64,000 nucleotides of DNA from Deroplatys truncata (taxonomy: Eukaryota; Arthropoda; Insecta; Mantodea; Mantidae): NCBI GenBank assembly GCA_030765065.1, contig CM060983.1:51954067-52018066 (forward strand). Reading direction: 5' to 3'. Made by a program: the position numbers and the translations under genes. The notes beneath the pieces were generated by a model. The model ran no database searches, was not told the DNA's origin, and worked only from the letters and a program-made list of their open reading frames with translations. Below are positions 21,874 to 34,003 of the stretch, piece after piece. Position 1 is the stretch's first letter. Every line of letters starts with the position of its first letter.

Positions 21874-22489
21874 GGGAATGTTCCGGCGTTTGTTAATTAT
21901 CAAAGGGAGGAGGTTATAGAATTGTCACTAGTGTCCTTTGGGATATTAGAAATGTTAAGGAATAGAGGGTTTTCTCTGAACCCTCCATGTCCAGTCACAG
22001 ACATATACGCTTTAGTCTTGAGGGAAAAGTAAAGGACAACCTGTGCAGGAACCCAAGGAGGACCAATTGGGACTCCTTTAGAACGGACCGGGAAGGCGAA
22101 CTGTGGAATGGGCCCCAGACTAAGCTAAGCAATGCGGAGGATCTGGAGTGTTACGTGCAGTTTCTCACGAAACTCTGGTGTCTTCATATGAAAGAAATTG
22201 CCCCATCATACACGAGATTCGGGTGAAAGATAATTCAGGTGGAATTCCTTTCTAAGTTCCATGAAGCAAAAGACACGATGGCTATACAATGCGTATAAGA
22301 CCAATAAGTCTTGTAACTCATGTAAGGAGCCCAAAAAATATATAAAAATAAAATCAGGAATACCTTCGAGGAATCTTGGTGGCTCTTCTGTGATAATGCA
22401 CAGAAGCAGTCGAGTGCTGCTCACCTGAATAAATGTTTGGTCTCCGGAGCTAAAGACAGAATGGCCTATAACATCCCTCCGGTGCTATG

Positions 22490-23560
22490 ACTCAGTCGGA
22501 GGTGAGACTTTGAGGCTGTTGCTTGAGACCCATTTCCCGGAGGCTTGCTTACAAATCAAGAACCAAACTCTGGAAGGACACTCCGGCCTTTGCAGGAAGG
22601 CAGTGCAGTGCCCACCGAGATTGTTACTTTTAAAAGACTAAAATGGGAAATATATACTTTTGAGCCCTATAAGAGCGCAGGTGTATATGGGACCTTCCCG
22701 GCTCTCCTTCAAGAGGGCTAGGAGATCATTTCATCCCACTTAGTGAGAATATTCAAGGCCTGTCTCGATATGAGGCATATTTTTCGCCTCTGTAGCCAGG
22801 CTAATGTGTCTTTATACCTAAACCTCTTAGGCAATCCTACCACAGGCCTAGGGATTTTCGTTCTATCAGTCTAACGTTCTTTATGTAAAACGCTCTGGAA
22901 AGATAATTTTTTAGGAATGGCGTACTGGTGGACAGACCCATACACCCTCATCACTATGCCTACTGGCCGGGTAAATCCACGGATACTGCGCTCCATCAGC
23001 TTGTTGTGAGGCTGATGAGGGCGCTGGACTGTGGAGAACTTGCCATGACAGTTTTCCTGGACATCGGCGGTGCCTTTAATAACATACTTTAGGAACCATG
23101 AAATGTCTGGAGAGTAGGGGAGTCCATCCGGTTGTAACGGACTGGATTATGACCTCCTTGGAAGGCTAGCAGGCTGTGGCGACTCTGGAGAGTGTGTCCG
23201 TGAGAGCAACAGTGCCCCGAGATTGCCCACAAGTAAGATTTTGTCACCCTGTGGTGTCTGGAGCTAGATGCATTGCTGAATAGACTAAACGGGGGAGGAA
23301 TTCATGTTCAAGGCTATGCTGATGTCATATGGTTTGTAGCAAGTGAAAAATTACCGAACATTGTTTCGGAGCTCATACAAGGCTCCGTACAGGCGTTAAC
23401 CCGAACAAGACTGAAATAATGACCTTCACGGAGGAGGCTGCCAGATTTGGTAGAGTCCCACCTGTTTGAGAAGAAGCTCAAGCTTTCCCGAGTGGTCAGG
23501 TATCTAGGAGTTATTCTAGATGCTATGCTGAGCTGAAAAAGCATGTATATTATAAAGTTA
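22490..23560 (+). pseudogene. LINE reverse transcriptase remnant
   Basis: Pieces in several frames: ETLRLLLETHFPEA (about 22505), KRLKWEIYTFEPYKSAG (about 22633), RPRDFRSISLTF (about 22842), FLDIGGAFNNI (about 23057) and GYADVIWFVAS (about 23311), where the catalytic YADD has become YADV. The intervening frames are interrupted repeatedly. Order and spacing match an R1/LOA-type reverse transcriptase. Confidence 0.75.
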
Positions 23561-24059
23561 GGAAGGCCTACAATGCCTTGTGGGGCTGTCGAAGATCAAT
23601 AAGACTGAGGTGAGACCTGAGACCCAAGGTGGTCAAATGCCTATACACCTCGGTTAGTAGACCGGCAATAACTTATGCAGCACTGATCTAGTAGCCTGCC
23701 TCTCTAGTGAAGGTAGCGGCTGCTAGGCTGGATTTGCTGCAAAGATTGGCATGTATGATGATAACACGGGCGATGCGCACGACTCTTCACTCTGCCTTAA
23801 TAGATTTTGGTGGACCTTCCACCTCGTGCGTGTTTGTGGGGGAGGTTGCTGGGATGAGTACACACCGCCTCTGGACTGTAGGGGGCAGTGCTTCAAGCTA
23901 CCCACCAAGGGCACTCACTTATCCTTTCTGGATTGCAGGAGAATTATCCTATAACCTAGATGATCGGGGACTTTATGGGGACTATGTGTAACCTACGTTC
24001 ATCCTACTCTATGGCAATATCTTCCAGAGAAGAGTGAGATCCAGAGAAAACGGGTCTCT

Positions 24060-24535
24060 CTCGATGGCTGGAGGCATGACGTGGTTCACGGACGGTTTCC
24101 GCCTCGGAGGTAGGACGGGGTCTGAGGCCTATGGCGATTTGCCACAGTTTTCAAGGCTGAGGTCTTTGCAATTTTAGCCTGCGTTATGCATATTTATAAT
24201 ATGCCACGTAGACGAGCGGATGTATACATCTGCTGGGCAGCTTTGAAAGCCTTTATGACTTAAAACCACGTCCAGACTGCTGTTGCAATGCCGGAGGATA
24301 TTGGATAGACTGTGTACCAGCTGTCCGGGGCATGCGGTATTAGAGGCAATGAGATGGCAGATGCTGTAGCGAGGAGGGGATCGGGGCTCGATTTTATAGG
24401 TCCAAGCCCTTTTGCGGAGTGTATGCTAGGAATGTCAAGTATGAGATTACGGAGCTCACGGCGAGGGCTCATCCTGAGGTCTGGAGTAAGCAAACCACTG
24501 CCAGGCAGGCCTACGATTTTTATCTGGCACTGACT
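24060..24535 (+). pseudogene. LINE RNase H remnant
   Basis: WFTDGFRLGGRTGSEAYG (about 24081) corresponds to the first RNase H catalytic block, with the usual Ser after TDG replaced by Phe. GACGIRGNEMADAVARRG (about 24327) matches the HCGIxGNExAD block. Stops and frameshifts separate them. An RNase H domain after the reverse transcriptase suits R1/LOA/I-type elements. Confidence 0.65.
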
Positions 24536-24909
24536 GGAGAGTGAGTTCCTCCTGAATTTAGCTAGAGTTAAGCTCAGAGGGATTGTGGGCTATCTTACAG
24601 GTCACAACACTCTGCGCAGACATTTATACATAATGGGTATTGTACAGGACCCTTTATAAAGGAAATACGTGAGGGACTTTGAGACCTCACAGCACATACT
24701 ATCCGAATTCGAAGGTTTCGCTGTGAATAGATATGTATCCTTATGGTTCTTCTTTTTGAAACCTGAGGATATAAAAAGGCAGATAACAAGGAGGTGGCCC
24801 GTTTTATTCGGGCCATTGAACTAGAGTAACGCCAGAATATGGGGCGTAATGAGCTCTTGAGACTACGTGCATGGCTTCCTTTAGAGGCCACTCATTTATC
24901 ATCATCAAA

Positions 24910-25420
24910 GGATATCCCAGAAACGGCTTATGCAACAAATAAACTTGTTTTAAATATATTGTGCGTTTTGAAGAGAACTACATTTTTGTGTAGCACGTTT
25001 ACGTCTTATCACTCAACGCTTACCAGCTAAACAAGATTATATAAAATTTCTTCCGAATGAAGAGGACTTCATGAGCTACTCCCGAAAAATTCAAAGCTAT
25101 ACATTTTATTAATCATGAAAATATTTTTAATATGTAGCATTTTAATCAAAATCGTTAGAGTCAATTTTCAGAAAATCAAAAATTTCGAAGAATGTTGCAC
25201 GTGAAAGGTAATTTGGGGTGGGAGGATTTTGTTGGAAATCTTTGTGGCAATCTTTGGAAGATGTTTAACCTTAGGTTAAACACTTTTCTCTTCGAGTTAT
25301 GCAAAATTAAATTGAGTTTTATTTATGAACGCTCTTTAGCTGCTGCGGTTCTTAGCGTCCCATACTATATTGGGCGTGAAAGACCGGGAATTTTGCTCAG
25401 AGGCCTTTTTTATCAGGCTT
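24910..25420 (+). repeat. Interspersed repeat, second part (alpha), partial copy
   Basis: Shares with 50150-50980 the landmarks TGTGCGTTTTGAAGA, TACATTTTTGTGTAG, AATCGTTAGAGYCA and AATGTTGCACGTGAAAGG. It diverges after about 25280. No gene. Confidence 0.55.
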
Positions 25421-25500
25421 GAGGTTCTTTTACGCGCCGTAAATCTATTTCTCTTCCGAAGGAAGCCATGCTAAGTTTTTTACGCGCGAAAAAATCCATC
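25421..25500. other. Short unassigned stretch
   Basis: Contains two TTTTACGCGC occurrences (25429 and 25479) just upstream of the tRNA-like sequence; it may be part of that repeat. Confidence 0.3.
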
Positions 25501-25572
25501 GCCCTCCGCTGGGTTTGAACCCGCGACCTCAGAACTAAAGACTAGGATGGTAACCACTACACCACGGAGGAC
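25501..25572 (-). repeat. tRNA-like sequence (tRNA-derived SINE head or pseudo-tRNA)
   Basis: On the - strand a 72-nt stretch has acceptor strands GTCCTCC and GGAGGGC that pair fully (one G-T), an A box TGGTGTAGTGG and a B box GGGTTCAAACC. The T stem has one mismatch, and the anticodon stem pairs poorly, so an anticodon cannot be assigned. A second, partial copy starts the window (1-26), which suggests a dispersed SINE-like family rather than a functional tRNA gene. Confidence 0.55.
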
Positions 25573-26150
25573 GACTTCGATAATCTCCTCTTACAGTGTG
25601 CCCCACAGCGATGAAAATGATGTGTCGTAAGTCAAACAGATGTCACTCTATGCCATACGCTTGCTCTAACGTAATGCTGCCAACATATGAATAATGCCAC
25701 CGAAGCCGGTAAGATACTCAGCCTCAAGGCGTAGCCGAGAGATTGAGAGCCCTCAGCCTCAAAGCGTAGCCGAGGGATGTTTTTTAGAAGGAGAGGAGTG
25801 TAGCAAGTTACTGCGAAGCGACGACAGGGCGTAGCCGAGGGATCTGCGCGTCTAAAACTCGAATCATTCACGTTCGCAGAAACAACAGCACATCGCATAT
25901 TTAGTGCATTTCACTTTCTATTTAGGTTGGCAGAACCCACTTTGCATGTGATTAATCGGAAAAATGGCTACGTTTGTTGTGTTCCTGACGCGATTTGCCT
26001 ATATACATAAACCACCTAAAACGGGCGAGCAAGTGGGCACCAGATATAGAGGAGACCACATCATGTTCTAAACTCACTCCTAAGGTAATTTATTCGCTTT
26101 CGTTTTGATTTTATAAGCATTTTCTACGGGCATACTATAAGACAAGATTA
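25573..26150. other. Unassigned region with three GCGTAGCCGAGGGAT motifs
   Basis: GCGTAGCCGAGRGAT occurs at about 25731, 25763 and 25830. No gene recognised. An 88-codon frame on the - strand here lies over the repeated motifs and is not supported. Confidence 0.4.
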
Positions 26151-26179
26151 GCCGACGACTTTGAGTTATGGAGTTCACA

Positions 26180-26219
<40 letters not shown>

Positions 26220-26420
26220 TACGGGAATGTTTCCAAAAATGCTTTTATTTCCGCTGAAATCTCGTTATCAAAGTTTTGGGTGATATGCAATACTTTCTCT
26301 ACTTACTATATGTAGTAGAGAACGATTTGGAAGGTCTCAAAGCATACATTTTGGTGAAACCTCGGTATCGAATGCAATAACTTCTCTACTTGTAAGTACG
26401 TGTTAGAGAAAGTGTTAAGA
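26150..26420 (+). repeat. Interspersed repeat alpha, 3' half, with CA tract
   Basis: Contains TTATGGAGTTCACAGACACAC, a (CA)n tract (about 26179-26212), TTTCCAAAAATGCTTTT, AATCTCGTTATC and a terminal TACTTACTATATGTAGTAGAG. The same order is found at 27900-28115, 50800-50980, 51110-51215 and 54890-55050. Confidence 0.65.
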
Positions 26421-27170
26421 GACAGTATGGCCTTTAAGATCCCAAGATTTCTCTGTCTGTGATTGCTTTCTTTGGAGGTATTTGAAGAGCGAGCTTTATT
26501 AAACTCGTTTAAAAGCCGCTATCAAATTTGTGTTCGTAAATGTTGTAGTGACCATGCAAATTTTGTTGTCCAAACATAATCCTCAAAAACGCCCGAAGTT
26601 TGTTAAATATATCCTCATCTTCAGAAGAGCCTGGCATGGCAGAATTCAACTATAAATAATTTCATTTTCAATCAAATTAAAAGTATTTCTGCATATATAA
26701 CATTTGTCGCAATGTTAGCTATCAGCATAAAAAGCTAACGACACAACACAGTTCCTGGCTATATAGTTCCCATGCAGTAGCCACGAGATAACAAAAAGGA
26801 TAAAAAGGACAAGAAATTAATAACGGTAATAAAGAAGCCGAGAGAGACGAGTGAGCGAGTTGTATAAGGAATACCCAGTCTGTCTGCATTTAATTATGGG
26901 TTCAACAGCATCTTTATGATGTATAATAGTCATCCCTGACATTTTATAGCAAATTCATTCTTAATCTGACGTTCTAAACAGGCGCTTTATTCAACACAAG
27001 AGCCACAATTTCTACAAGAATGCTTTCGTTTTGTTTCCTCTACCTCTGCTGGAGTTCCAGTCTAGAATAAGCAACTCTTACGTAATGGCTATTTTATAGC
27101 ATCCCTTACGTAGCATTATCCTCATCATGGAAATCAAGATATCAATTTCTTTGCCTTTCTACTATTCGTT
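26420..27170. other. Unassigned AT-rich region
   Basis: No gene or clear repeat recognised. Short frames are scattered and lack protein-like composition. Confidence 0.4.
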
Positions 27171-27270
27171 TTACTTTCTCTACTACTTACATATAGTAAT
27201 CGATATCGAGATTTTACAGAAAATACACGTTTTGAAACTCCTGAATGCAAAATCAAATGTACAAGCATAA
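27170..27270 (-). repeat. Inverted fragment of interspersed repeat alpha
   Basis: TACTTTCTCTACTACTTACATATAGT followed by a TCGATATCGAGATTTTACAGAAAAT block is the reverse complement of the 3' end of the alpha repeat, described here only by its short landmarks TTTCTCTACTACTTA and CGAGATTTTACAG. Confidence 0.5.
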
Positions 27271-27289
27271 CTGAGAAACCTCATACATT

Positions 27290-27935
27290 CGCATGACCTC
27301 ATTCCTCTAACGTTTATTAGTGGGTATACAAAGTATTCTTACTACTCCTTGTTTTTCCGTCTACTTATTGTAATCCAAGTAAACCTTTACAGAAATAGCT
27401 ATATTACACATATCATTATAGATACAAAGGGAACAGAGACAGTCAAATGTTAAAGAACTGGACGCTGGACGCTATACGCTGGCCTTAAAATTCCATACTG
27501 TTTCCATGCAACCGCGAGAAACAACTGAATGGTTAAAGGACTTTAAAGAATGAACAAGAAATGAACAATTCGAACTATTAATAACGGATATCTCAAAAAT
27601 GCCACATTATGCCACAAAAATCTTGCTTTAAAGAGATCTACATTTCTTGTGTAGTTAGTTTTCGTCTGTCACTTAACATTTATCAGTTATATAAGATAAT
27701 ACAATTTTTTTCCCAGTCCAGTCAGGCTATTCCTAGAAAATTCAAGATATAACATTTTATTTGTCATGTAAATATCTTTAATATATGGTATTTTAATCAA
27801 AATCATTAGAGCCATTAGTTAGAAAATCAACATTTCTTTCTTAAAAATCTTTGTGTCGCTTCCTTGGAAGATACTAAACTTAAATAACAACTTTGGCACT
27901 TAACCTACTTTTCTTTTTGAGTTATGCTGTTCACA

Positions 27936-27989
<54 letters not shown>

Positions 27990-28115
27990 GACATTTTTCT
28001 AAAAATGTTTTTTTTTATTCAAGGGGCCTAAAACATGCATTTCTGTTTACATCTCGGTATCGAACTTTTGGGTGGAAGGCATTCCGTCTCAACCTACTAT
28101 GTACATGGTAGAGAA
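27290..28115 (+). repeat. Interspersed repeat beta plus alpha, long copy
   Basis: The beta landmarks (TTTATTAGTGGGTATA, ACAGTCAAATGTTAAAGAAC, CTGGCCTTAAAATTCCAT) are followed directly by the alpha landmarks (TACATTTCTTGTGTAG, CAAAATCATTAGAGCCATT, GTTATGCTGTTCACAGACAC), a (CA)n tract at 27935-27986 and the GTAGAGAAAGTAAAAAT end. This shows beta and alpha form one ~0.8-1.2 kb unit. No coding capacity seen. Confidence 0.65.
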
Positions 28116-28119
28116 AGTA

Positions 28120-28529
28120 AAAATTAGGAAAAGGTCCGTGTGTGTGTTTGCGCGCGCGCGCGCGTGCGCATACGAGACGGAAAAAGAGAACAGCATAATA
28201 TCCAAAGATGAGATTTTCAAGTAAAGCTTCCTTTCCTAAACTACATGAATGGTTTGATTTTCTCAAAGAAGGCTAATCGTTTTTGCTTTCCCTGCCACGT
28301 ACCTAGTAGATAGGGAAGGTATTGTAATCTACCCAAAAATTCGATACCAAGATTTCACCGAAAATATTGTTTTGAAGTCCCCTGAATTTATAAGAAAATA
28401 CCTCTTTAGAAAATGGTCGGTGTGCGTGCGCGCGCGTCCAAAACTTAGATATCAAAATTTCATAGGACATACCTACACCTTATGAGACCCCCTGAATAAA
28501 AAAAATAGAAAAAAGTGTGTGAGAGAGGA

Positions 28530-28573
<44 letters not shown>

Positions 28574-28700
28574 AGCATAATATCCAAGGATGAAATACGA
28601 AGATTTTCAAGAAAAACTTCATACCCTGAACTCCCAAATTTTCATTATTTTGTTTTATTTTCTCATACATGCCTAACCATTTTTATTAAAATAAAGTGTT
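28120..28700 (-). repeat. Inverted alpha-repeat pieces with CG, GT and AG tracts
   Basis: Two reverse-oriented alpha 3' ends lie at about 28285-28400 and 28440-28500 (ATACCAAGATTTCACCG, GAGACCCCCTGAATAAA), with a (CG)n tract near 28150-28166 and an (AG)n tract at 28532-28571. Together with 27290-28115 they form an imperfect inverted repeat. No gene. Confidence 0.5.
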
Positions 28701-29780
28701 TAAGATATCTACATGGCTAATAAATTTATATTTTGATTTTTTTGCGAAATCCTTTTGCGCAATGTTGTTTAACTGCTAAACCCTAAGAGATAGAAAAAAA
28801 AACTTGCACTATAAATGGAGATATCGTTAAAATAATCAATTTACAACAAATATGTTTTTTGTGTCATTAACCATTTCCGAGATATTCGTTGCTATTGGTT
28901 GGAATTTTCCAATACTTTATCACACATTTTACTATTATTTTGTCGTGATGTCATGCAAACAATGAAATTTAAAAACCAGCATTAACCTGCTGCACCCACC
29001 TTGTACCTGCAACGAAATGTGTAAAAAAACTATTTCTAAAAACATCGCGTCGTTGTTTCTAACGCTCCCCATATGGCCTATGACCTTCGGGGATTACCTC
29101 ATTCCACAAGCGATGAGTGCACCCATTTCTGAGATGGAAGTATCCGGCTGGCGGAATCCATTGCCCCCGATGGTAGGGTGATGATGAGAGTAGCGTAGCC
29201 AGAAACATTTTAAGGGGTGGTTAGTATAGGGGTGCATTTTTTAAACAGTTTGTATCAGTTCAAATGATAAATATGAAATAATCCTGAGTTGAAATATTTA
29301 AGTAAATCAATTTTATAAATTAAAACTAGGGTAGCGTGGTTTTGCGTATTCTATGAGGCAAATGTGTTTTAACGTTAGAATTAATGACCACTGTGAAGTA
29401 TTTTATATTACTGGTGTAGGCGATTTTCTTTCAAAAATAGGTTTTCTAATTATGTTCGAATCTAGGAGATATTGCACTCATTTGGAACTCATATCACACA
29501 TGCCACATATCTTAATATAGCTGTATCAACGCCATTTAAACTAGAATTTCTCTTTCTGTCACCTTTGGCCATATTGTCTAAAACCTGCGGCGTAAATATA
29601 GCACTACCAGTGATACGATTAGGAACCATCTCTTTTCGACCAACCTAGAAAGATGTTATTAGTTTAACAAAGCTATTTTCACTGTTAATTTTTACATTAG
29701 CAAGGGAGGTTCTAACCTCCAAAACCCCTCCCTAGCTAGTCTCTGGATGAGGAGCATGGCAGTAGAATAAGAGGACCTAC
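28700..29780. other. Unassigned region
   Basis: No gene, array or known element recognised on either strand. Confidence 0.4.
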
Positions 29781-29955
29781 AGCTTTTACCGTGGACACCG
29801 AAACACGTTGGGCCTAGGGGATACTTCACATGAGCAAGTCAGAGGTGAAGGCGTGGATGGGGCCGTCTTAAAATCGCCACCCCAGAGCCGGGAATCGAAA
29901 ACCATACCATGCGAGAGCCGGAAACAAAACCACTGCGCTACCCTGACGCCCATCT
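29780..29955 (-). repeat. tRNA-derived SINE-like repeat
   Basis: On the - strand, GGGTAGCGCAGTGGTT (A-box region, about 29929-29944) is followed by GGTTTTCGATTCCCGG (B box, about 29886-29902) and a ~100-bp tRNA-unrelated body. This is the head structure of a tRNA-derived SINE. No poly(A) or target duplication was delimited. Confidence 0.55.
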
Positions 29956-30099
29956 GCAAGCGTTTATCATGACTAACATGAAATAGGTAGAAAAATAAGT
30001 GTTTACAATATAGTTTGTAGAGGAGAGATAAAAATAAACCATCATGGATGGAGAAAGTCATATGAAACTATCACACTAGAGTTTTAGAAATATGTATGT

Positions 30100-30102
30100 G
30101 TT

Positions 30103-30140
<38 letters not shown>
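30100..30140. repeat. TG microsatellite
   Basis: (TG)n tract with one interruption, about 30103-30140. Confidence 0.8.
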
Positions 30141-30553
30141 CGAGTCTGTATGTCTATCAACAACATAAATCAAAAATGAAAAATTGGAAAAATACTAAAA
30201 TTCACACTAGTCAGACACTGTTTGAACACGTCACTTTAGCTTCTCACAAAGTGTGATACAGAACAGCTGATATAGCTTTAACTCGTGTAATTCGGCAGAA
30301 TTCACTGTTGAAGTAGGAAATGCTGCTTTCAGGAACATTTTATGATAGAATCAGTAAGTGGAATATAGCCTGTTATTAGTTCATTGTTTAGGTAAGTTAA
30401 AATTTATAAAATAGAATGATAGTACTAGTGCAATTTAGTGTGTGATAACGGGTCTTGCCATGGTTAAAATGCTTGAAGCTACATGGAATTTCATTAACAC
30501 AATGGAAATATTTCCCGACCAGCTTTTACCCATGGCTTCAACCACATGGATAT

Positions 30554-32235
30554 TGTAGCGACCCTTAGGGCAGTTAACTCCGGTAGCTGCTTACAACAGG
30601 GGGGAATAGGTTCAGATGGTAGAGATGTCTGTGCCAGGATAATACGTGCCATAGGAAATGTTCGGGTCTTGAGGGGGAGTTAAATAAAAACTCGGGGGTT
30701 ACATAAAAATCTAATGACGATATTCTTAAATAAATGGAAGTAGCGTTGGAGGGAGGACTCTGGAGAGAGATCGTACGTGCAAGAATTTAATCGTATCCAC
30801 ACATTCCTTACCTGTAGAGCTTTCGGAGATCTTGCTGATACACAGTGTTAAATGTTAAGTCATTAGGGTGGGGCACGGAGCCCTTGACAGACGTGGTCTC
30901 GGCGTCGTTTGAGTATCGAATATAATTAAGCGAGACATGACCAACATTCGTGGTCAATATATATAATTTTAGGCGACGACTCAGCTCTCTGGTGTTCCCA
31001 AAGTCGACACTAACCTCGTTATCGTGATCTGATGCAATCCTACCGTCCTCGGATCGTCTTCCACTATGGTCCGCTACAATACTCGCCCGCATTGTATCAG
31101 AGTTACATGAAATGTGAACTAAATTGCACAAATGTACCATAATTGTTCCAGTAATTGTGGAAACGTAAAGCCTAGCCCAAGTGTATACTAAATAATAAAT
31201 TGCTCAGAGGGATTGATAGTTATTACAAGGCTTACTAATGGAAGTACAAAAATCTCAAGGCAAATAGTAACACACGAAAATTTATAGTTATACACTTTTA
31301 TTGCTTCTTTCAATTCGTACTGAATGTACAATGAACTATACTTTGCAGATTAAACTTTGTATACAAACCGAGTTAAAAAATTAGCAAACTTATACTTCAA
31401 TGCTTGAAAACCATTATGTTAAAATTCCCCTTTCTCTATAGACTCCAAAGATTTGACAATGTTAAAAAGATTTCTGTTTCACTTCGCTGGTTAATACATT
31501 AGCACGCGCAATTCAACTATTCAGTTATTCTTCGTCCGCACTACTCAAATTCCCAAAAGGTATGCACCGGTACTGCAGAAGAGCAATGTGTAATAAATTT
31601 TGCAATAAAGCTTACAACAATGTGATGAAAATGTTGCAAAGGTCCGAAAAGGTTACTCGAGAATACCTTGCCGGTTGCTCGCCCAAACTCGCTTGTCGTC
31701 TGGTCTGTTCTCCATGCTAGTCCGTTGCGTAGTTTCTTGACTCGATCCGAGGTGACCTGCTCCTTGGACGCAAACCACCATAGCGCTGCTGTCGGTGACC
31801 TAGTTTCCTGTTAGCCAATCCCCATGCACGAGCGTCCATGACGTCACGCTACCGTGTGTGCTGAACTCAGACCACAGAATCCTTTACTTGTCGCTCTTGA
31901 TGTCGAGATCTGGTCCTGTTATTAGAACTACAGGGGTGAAAACTCGCCAAATTAGTGGCATAAATCGCTAAAACAATGTCTTGCATCAAAAACACAGTCG
32001 GAAGTATTTCTAAAGCTATATCCGCATGCACTTGCTGCCAAAGTGTTTCGACTCAGTTGCGATTTTACTTTTCTTTTAAACATGTATAACAGCTAGATAA
32101 CAACTAACCACAGCATCTACTGTGTGTAACATTCTACAAGGTAAAGGTAGTAGTGTAATATTGACCTCGTTCTGGGTAGCCTAGTTCATGTACCTAAGAT
32201 ATTTGCAGTTCAGTTTACCTTTTTTGTCATGATAC
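30554..32235. other. Unassigned region, possibly LTR-like at its start
   Basis: TGTAGCGACCC at 30554 resembles the start of some Gypsy-type LTRs, and ...AACTACA ends near 31933, but no matching target duplication was found, so no LTR is called. A 110-codon frame on the - strand (30808-31140) has mixed composition but no recognised domain. The region ends at the left target duplication of palindrome 2. Confidence 0.3.
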
Positions 32236-32241
32236 ATAGTG
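32236..32241. other. Left target site duplication of palindrome 2 (ATAGTG)
   Basis: ATAGTG immediately precedes the AGTAGGTTATTTAGG terminus, and ATAGTG recurs immediately after the other terminus at 49260-49265. Six-bp duplications are characteristic of Polinton/Maverick insertion. Confidence 0.85.
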
Positions 32242-32261
32242 AGTAGGTTATTTAGGAGAGA

Positions 32262-33900
32262 TCGAGCACAGTTTTTTGGGCATATATGGGAAAGGATAGG
32301 GAAAACGAGGCTAGATGGGGAGGTTCAAGGAGGAAAATGGGTTTATATGGGGGAGATAGGGAATACGACGTCTGATACTATGCTAGACAGGGTTGAAGGA
32401 GGGAAATACGTTTATATGGAAGAAATAGTAGAGAGGTGTTAGGCTAGACAGAGGTCGAGAAGTAGAGCATGGTTTATATGAAAGGTATAGGAAAACGAGG
32501 AGGGGTGTTAGGCTAGACAGAGGTCGAGAAGTAGAGCATGGTTTATATGAAAGGTATAGGAAAACGAGGAGGGGTGTTAGGCTAGACAGAGTTGAAGGTT
32601 AGAGCATGTCTTTTATATGAGAGAGGTAGGGAACAGGAGCAGAGGTGTTGGGCTAGGCAGAGGTCAAGAAGTAGAGTATGGTTTATATGAAAGGTATAGG
32701 AAAACGAGGAGGGGTGTTAGGCTAGACAGAGTTGAAGGGCAGAGCATGTCTTGTATATGAGAGAGGTAGGGAACAGGAGCAGGGGTGTTAGGCTAGGCAG
32801 AGGTCAAGAAGTAGAGTATGGTTTATATGAAAGGTATAGGAAAACGAGGAGGGGTGTTAGGCTAGACAGAGTTGAAGGGTAGAGCATGTCTTGTATATGA
32901 GAGAGGTAGGGAACAGGAGCAGGGGTGTTAGGCTAGATAGAGGTCAAGAAGTAGAGTATGGTTTATATGAATGGTATAGGAAAACGAGGTGGGCTGTTAG
33001 GCTAGACAGAGTTGAAGGGTAGAGTATGTCCTTTATATGAGAGAGGTTGGGAACAGGAGGAGGGGTGTTAGGTTAGGAGAATTGAGTATGTGTTTATAAG
33101 GAGAGACGAGAAAACGGAGAGAGATCCTATGCTAGGATAGACAGGTGTTAAAGTTAGGTTAGATAGGAAACCAAGGAGTGATACTCAGCTAGAGGGGGGC
33201 AGGAGGAATGCGCTTTATGAGAGGTAGGGGATACGGGGAGTGGTGTTAGGCTAGACAGAGGTTGAGAGTAGAGTAGGCGTTTATATGTATGAGAAGTATA
33301 GAACAGGAGGAGGGGTGTTAGGCTAGACACAGGCTGAGAGTAGAGTATGCGTTTATATGTATGAGAGGTATAGGAGCAGGAGGAGAGGTGCTAGGCTAGA
33401 CAGAGGTTGAGTAGAGTATGGGTTATATGAGATAGGTAGGGAACAGGAGGAGAGGTGTTAGGCTAGACAGAGGGTTAGGAGTAGAGTATGGTTTATATGA
33501 GAAATATAGGAAAAACGAGGCGAGGTTTTAGGCTAGACAGAGGTCGAGGAGTAGAGTATGGCTTATATGAGAGGTATAGGAAAACGCGGAGAGCTATTAG
33601 CTTAGGAGAATTGAGTATGTGTTTATAAGGAGAGATGAGAAAACGAAAAGAGAACCTATGCTAGGATAGACAGGTGTTAAAGTTAGGTTAGATAGCAAAC
33701 CAAGGAGTGATACTCAGCAAGAGAAGGGCAGGAGGGAATGCGCTTATGAGAGGTAGGGGATACGGGAGTGGTGTTAGGCTAGACAGAGGTAGAGGAGTAG
33801 AGTATGGTTTATATGAGAGGTATAGGTAAAACGAGGAGAATCGGTAGGCTAGACAGATAGTGAAGCAGTAGGAATATGGACTTATATACAGGAGAGATAG
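32262..33900. repeat. ~70/139-bp tandem repeat (left arm of palindrome 2)
   Basis: GTTTATATGAAAGGTATAGG recurs at about 32471, 32542, 32681, 32820 and 32961 (steps 71, 139, 139, 141), alternating with a GAGAGAGGTAGGGAACAGGAG half-unit; each half ends GTGTTAGGCTAGACAGAG. Units become more degenerate toward both sides. Same family as 4051-4680. Confidence 0.85.
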
Positions 33901-34003
33901 GGGCTAGACTTTGAAATCGACTTTAGGCGAGAACTTCATGGAAATATGTTTCATGTCAATGTTAGAGCGCTAATTCTAGACATTCTCATCACGTAACCTA
34001 TTC

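Larger units (their letters stand above)
20380..24850 (+). mobile_element. Decayed R1/LOA-clade non-LTR retrotransposon
   Basis: Endonuclease, reverse transcriptase and RNase H signatures appear in the right order on one strand over about 3.5 kb, each broken by stops and frameshifts. The part before 21380 is G/C-richer than its surroundings, as is the rest, and probably holds the 5' UTR and remains of ORF1, but no zinc knuckles were recognised. The ends are approximate: no target duplication or tail was identified. The 3' side runs into another repeat near 24910. Confidence 0.75.

Noticed and set aside
28015-28670. Frames over the CG and AG tracts
   Set aside because: Simple-sequence translations on both strands within repeat fragments.
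30554-31933. Solo LTR beginning TGTAGCGACCC
   Set aside because: No matching target duplication at any plausible CA end.
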